Program-made: the position numbers and the translations under genes | DNA from: Dryococelus australis | Taxonomy: Eukaryota > Arthropoda > Insecta > Phasmatodea > Phasmatidae | DNA: 64,000 nucleotides | Assembly: GCA_029891345.1 (NCBI GenBank) | Contig: CM056994.1 | Location: 138,654,457 to 138,718,456, forward strand | Direction: 5' to 3' | Shown: one piece after another, positions 62,092-64,000 of the stretch | Layout of the letters: every line of letters starts with the position of its first letter | How positions within the stretch are numbered: the stretch's first letter is position 1 | Notes under the pieces: model-generated | Database searches by the model: none | What the model was told of the DNA's origin: nothing | The model's input: only the letters and a program-made list of their open reading frames with translations

Positions 62092-62545
62092 GTGCTAACA
62101 TTTCTGGTGTCAGCAGGAACAAATATGGCTGCGAGCCCCCCGAGATTGCTACATTAAACTTCTCCGCCCGGCCTTGTTTGCGATACCTGCCCCCGGCTGT
62201 TGTCAAAACTATCGTCGCCATGGCCGACTTCTCGTTGCCTCGTCGCTGCTCTCACTGCCTGGCAAGCCTCGGCCTAGTAGTGTTATAGCATTTCCACCTT
62301 TCTTCGGGGCTCGTGAGTCCCGCACGAGCTCATGTGTCGCAAAACAGTAGGGGAGGCATCATATAAGGCCGGGCGTGGGTCAATGCCTTACACTGCACCA
62401 CCAGAGCTGCCTGAGATAAGCCTCTCAGACGCAGTGGTCGAGTTATGGTGCAGTGGGTATTAAACGTAAAATTGTCCTCGCGCACAGTTTATAGCTCTCC
62501 CTAAGGCGTTGAAAGTAAAGTGAGGCTTAGGGTTTTGCGTTACAT
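62092..62545 (+). repeat. GC-rich island, possible LTR remnant
   Basis: Clearly more GC-rich than its surroundings. It has a TATAAGG at about 62,363, a later ATTAAA that could serve as a poly(A) signal (about 62,459), and an end gcgttaca followed by ttctctggcggtaac, which resembles an LTR end with a primer site. No partner copy is in the window, so a solo or 5' LTR, or a promoter island of another kind, remain possible. Confidence 0.3.
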
Positions 62546-62596
62546 TCTCTGGCGGTAACTATTCACATGTGAAAACTATGTTATAGACGTTTGCTA

Positions 62597-62662
62597 GCTA
62601 TGATTATGTAACAATTGAAATACTGAAATGCTATGATTATGTAACAATTGAAATACTGAAAT
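62597..62662 (+). repeat. 33-bp tandem duplication
   Basis: Two identical adjacent copies of a 33-base unit starting gctatgattatgtaacaatt. Confidence 0.95.
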
Positions 62663-64000
62663 GCTGAGAATATATACATTAAGACCATTAGTAATTATAA
62701 TTCTCTCTTAAGCAATATATTGTTTTCAGTTTGAATATATGTATTGGATTAAAGTCAAAATAGTGAATTGATATGGATGTTTACATATGTCCATTATTAA
62801 TTAAATTGGTATTATAACCAAAGTATTGGCTTGATACTAAGTATGTACATATAGTTACTACTATTATAATTATTTTATTATTTGTACTTATCAGTTGTTT
62901 GTTATTATTTAGGAAACTAACATTTATTTCATTTCCAGTAAGTAATATTTTATAGGACTTTGCTTCCTGTTGGCCTTGTGTGGGGAATAAGTAGTAGGGG
63001 CGTGGGACCCTAATTTACTTCTGATTAATCGGATTAACGATTTGATTGATATGGTTAATTGGTATAATCCGATCATAATCCGAACTAAAAAATTAAATCT
63101 GATTTTGATCACATTAATTTTTTTAGATAATCATTAATCGTAATCCGATTTGATCAGATTGTTTGATGTAAATAATGTGGTCAAATATGATTGATGATAA
63201 AGTTTGATCGAATTTCTTTGATAGATTTTTTGTGTTTGAAAGGTTTGTTATATTTTATTTTCTTTCTTTCCTTTTGGGGGGAGGGGAGCAGCTCTAGCAC
63301 ATTCTCACACTTGGAGCTTTGGCGTTGTACTGAGGTGTGGTGCGATGGATAAACTTCGCACAGGAAAACGAATGACTGAGCTGAGCTATGGAAAGAAATA
63401 AAATTATTTTAATATATGTTCGTTGGGTTCGAGAGATCGCAGAACGAATGTCTCGTAGCGTGCATTTCTGTGAAATGACATCTAGCCCTTCTGATTAGAT
63501 ATGATTTTCGAAGTTATGTAAACGAACACAAGTACATGACCATTGTGATGCCTGCAGTTCTACACGTTCCTTAAATAATTTTAAAACACCTCCGTCCAGT
63601 TGCAAGGTTGCTGAATGAATGACGGTAGTATAGAATTTCCGGATACTTATAAGCACGATTAGAGATGTGGAGCGTGGCCTGCGGCTGAGAGGCAACTCAG
63701 GTTATAATTACTCGTAAAATTATGTGAATACGATTTACATGTCAGAATAAATGAAATTTCGGTTGGAATATATAAATTACACTACTTGAATTAAATTGGT
63801 GAAATCGCACAAGTACCTCTCCCAAAACAAGTCTGGCTGACTGGAATGTCATTCAAGGAATGAGACATAGAGCTTGAGGCTGAGTTGAAATTATGCCAAA
63901 AACCCTTAATACGTCTCGCTAAACGAATTACAGAACCTATTTCCCTAGAAAACTCGTTTATCTCTTATTCTGAAAATTTAAAGATGTAAACAAATTACTT
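62663..64000. other. No gene seen
   Basis: AT-rich. Contains an imperfect inverted repeat rich in GATTAATC/AATCCGAT words (63,020-63,165) and a short G-rich stretch (63,277-63,288). Confidence 0.5.

Overview
The window looks like a piece of a large, AT-rich, repeat-laden arthropod nuclear genome, most likely an insect. The evidence is an insect-type chemosensory ionotropic receptor (IR) gene with a 9 kb intron, arthropod-style core promoters (TATAAG with a TCAGT initiator about 30 bp downstream), tRNA-derived SINEs, and many decayed transposons (Ty3/gypsy, Polinton/Maverick, pogo/Tigger, Tc1/mariner, Helitron). Nothing is bacterial. I found no rRNA gene, no intact tRNA gene and no CRISPR array. 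The species cannot be fixed from the sequence; a polyneopteran insect is only a guess from genome style.

Layout. 1-2.6 kb: one short candidate exon with good splice sites (150-248), a possible signal-peptide exon and a SINE. 2.6-10.46 kb: a very large, diverged inverted repeat (arms about 3.6-4 kb) whose arms carry two conserved but unrecognised peptide frames and clusters of nuclear-receptor-type half sites. 10.5-11.5 kb: Tc1/mariner relic. 11.6-11.9 kb: a 10-bp minisatellite, seen again at 18.7-19.0 and 43.7-44.0 kb. 12.57-17 kb: broken + strand Ty3/gypsy element with a SINE body in its 3' LTR region. 17.9-18.6 kb: N-terminal Helitron fragment on the - strand. 21.5-21.8 kb: full tRNA-type SINE. 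22.3-30.7 kb: - strand Ty3/gypsy element with both LTRs, split by a 2.3 kb insertion.

30.7-43.0 kb: the only gene here with intact coding sequence, an IR gene on the - strand. Exon 1 (43,003-41,815) and exon 2 (32,860-32,588) join in matching phase. The later exons (pore, second half of the ligand-binding domain, last membrane helix) were not found. Several decayed copies of the end of exon 2 lie just downstream.

43.6-45.4 kb: a composite repeat containing the 10-bp array and a ~45-bp satellite that, read on the - strand, resembles repeated tRNA 5' ends with an A box. 48.6-61.7 kb: a three-level nest. A Polinton DNA polymerase B gene with a duplicated upstream promoter module was split by a pogo/Tigger-like element (CENP-B-type HTH, DDE domain, C-terminal PHD-like finger), which was itself split by a - strand Ty3/gypsy element related to the one at 12.6-17 kb. 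62-64 kb: a GC-rich LTR-like island and small repeats.

Apart from the IR gene and perhaps the first exon, almost everything recognisable is mobile DNA in various stages of decay.
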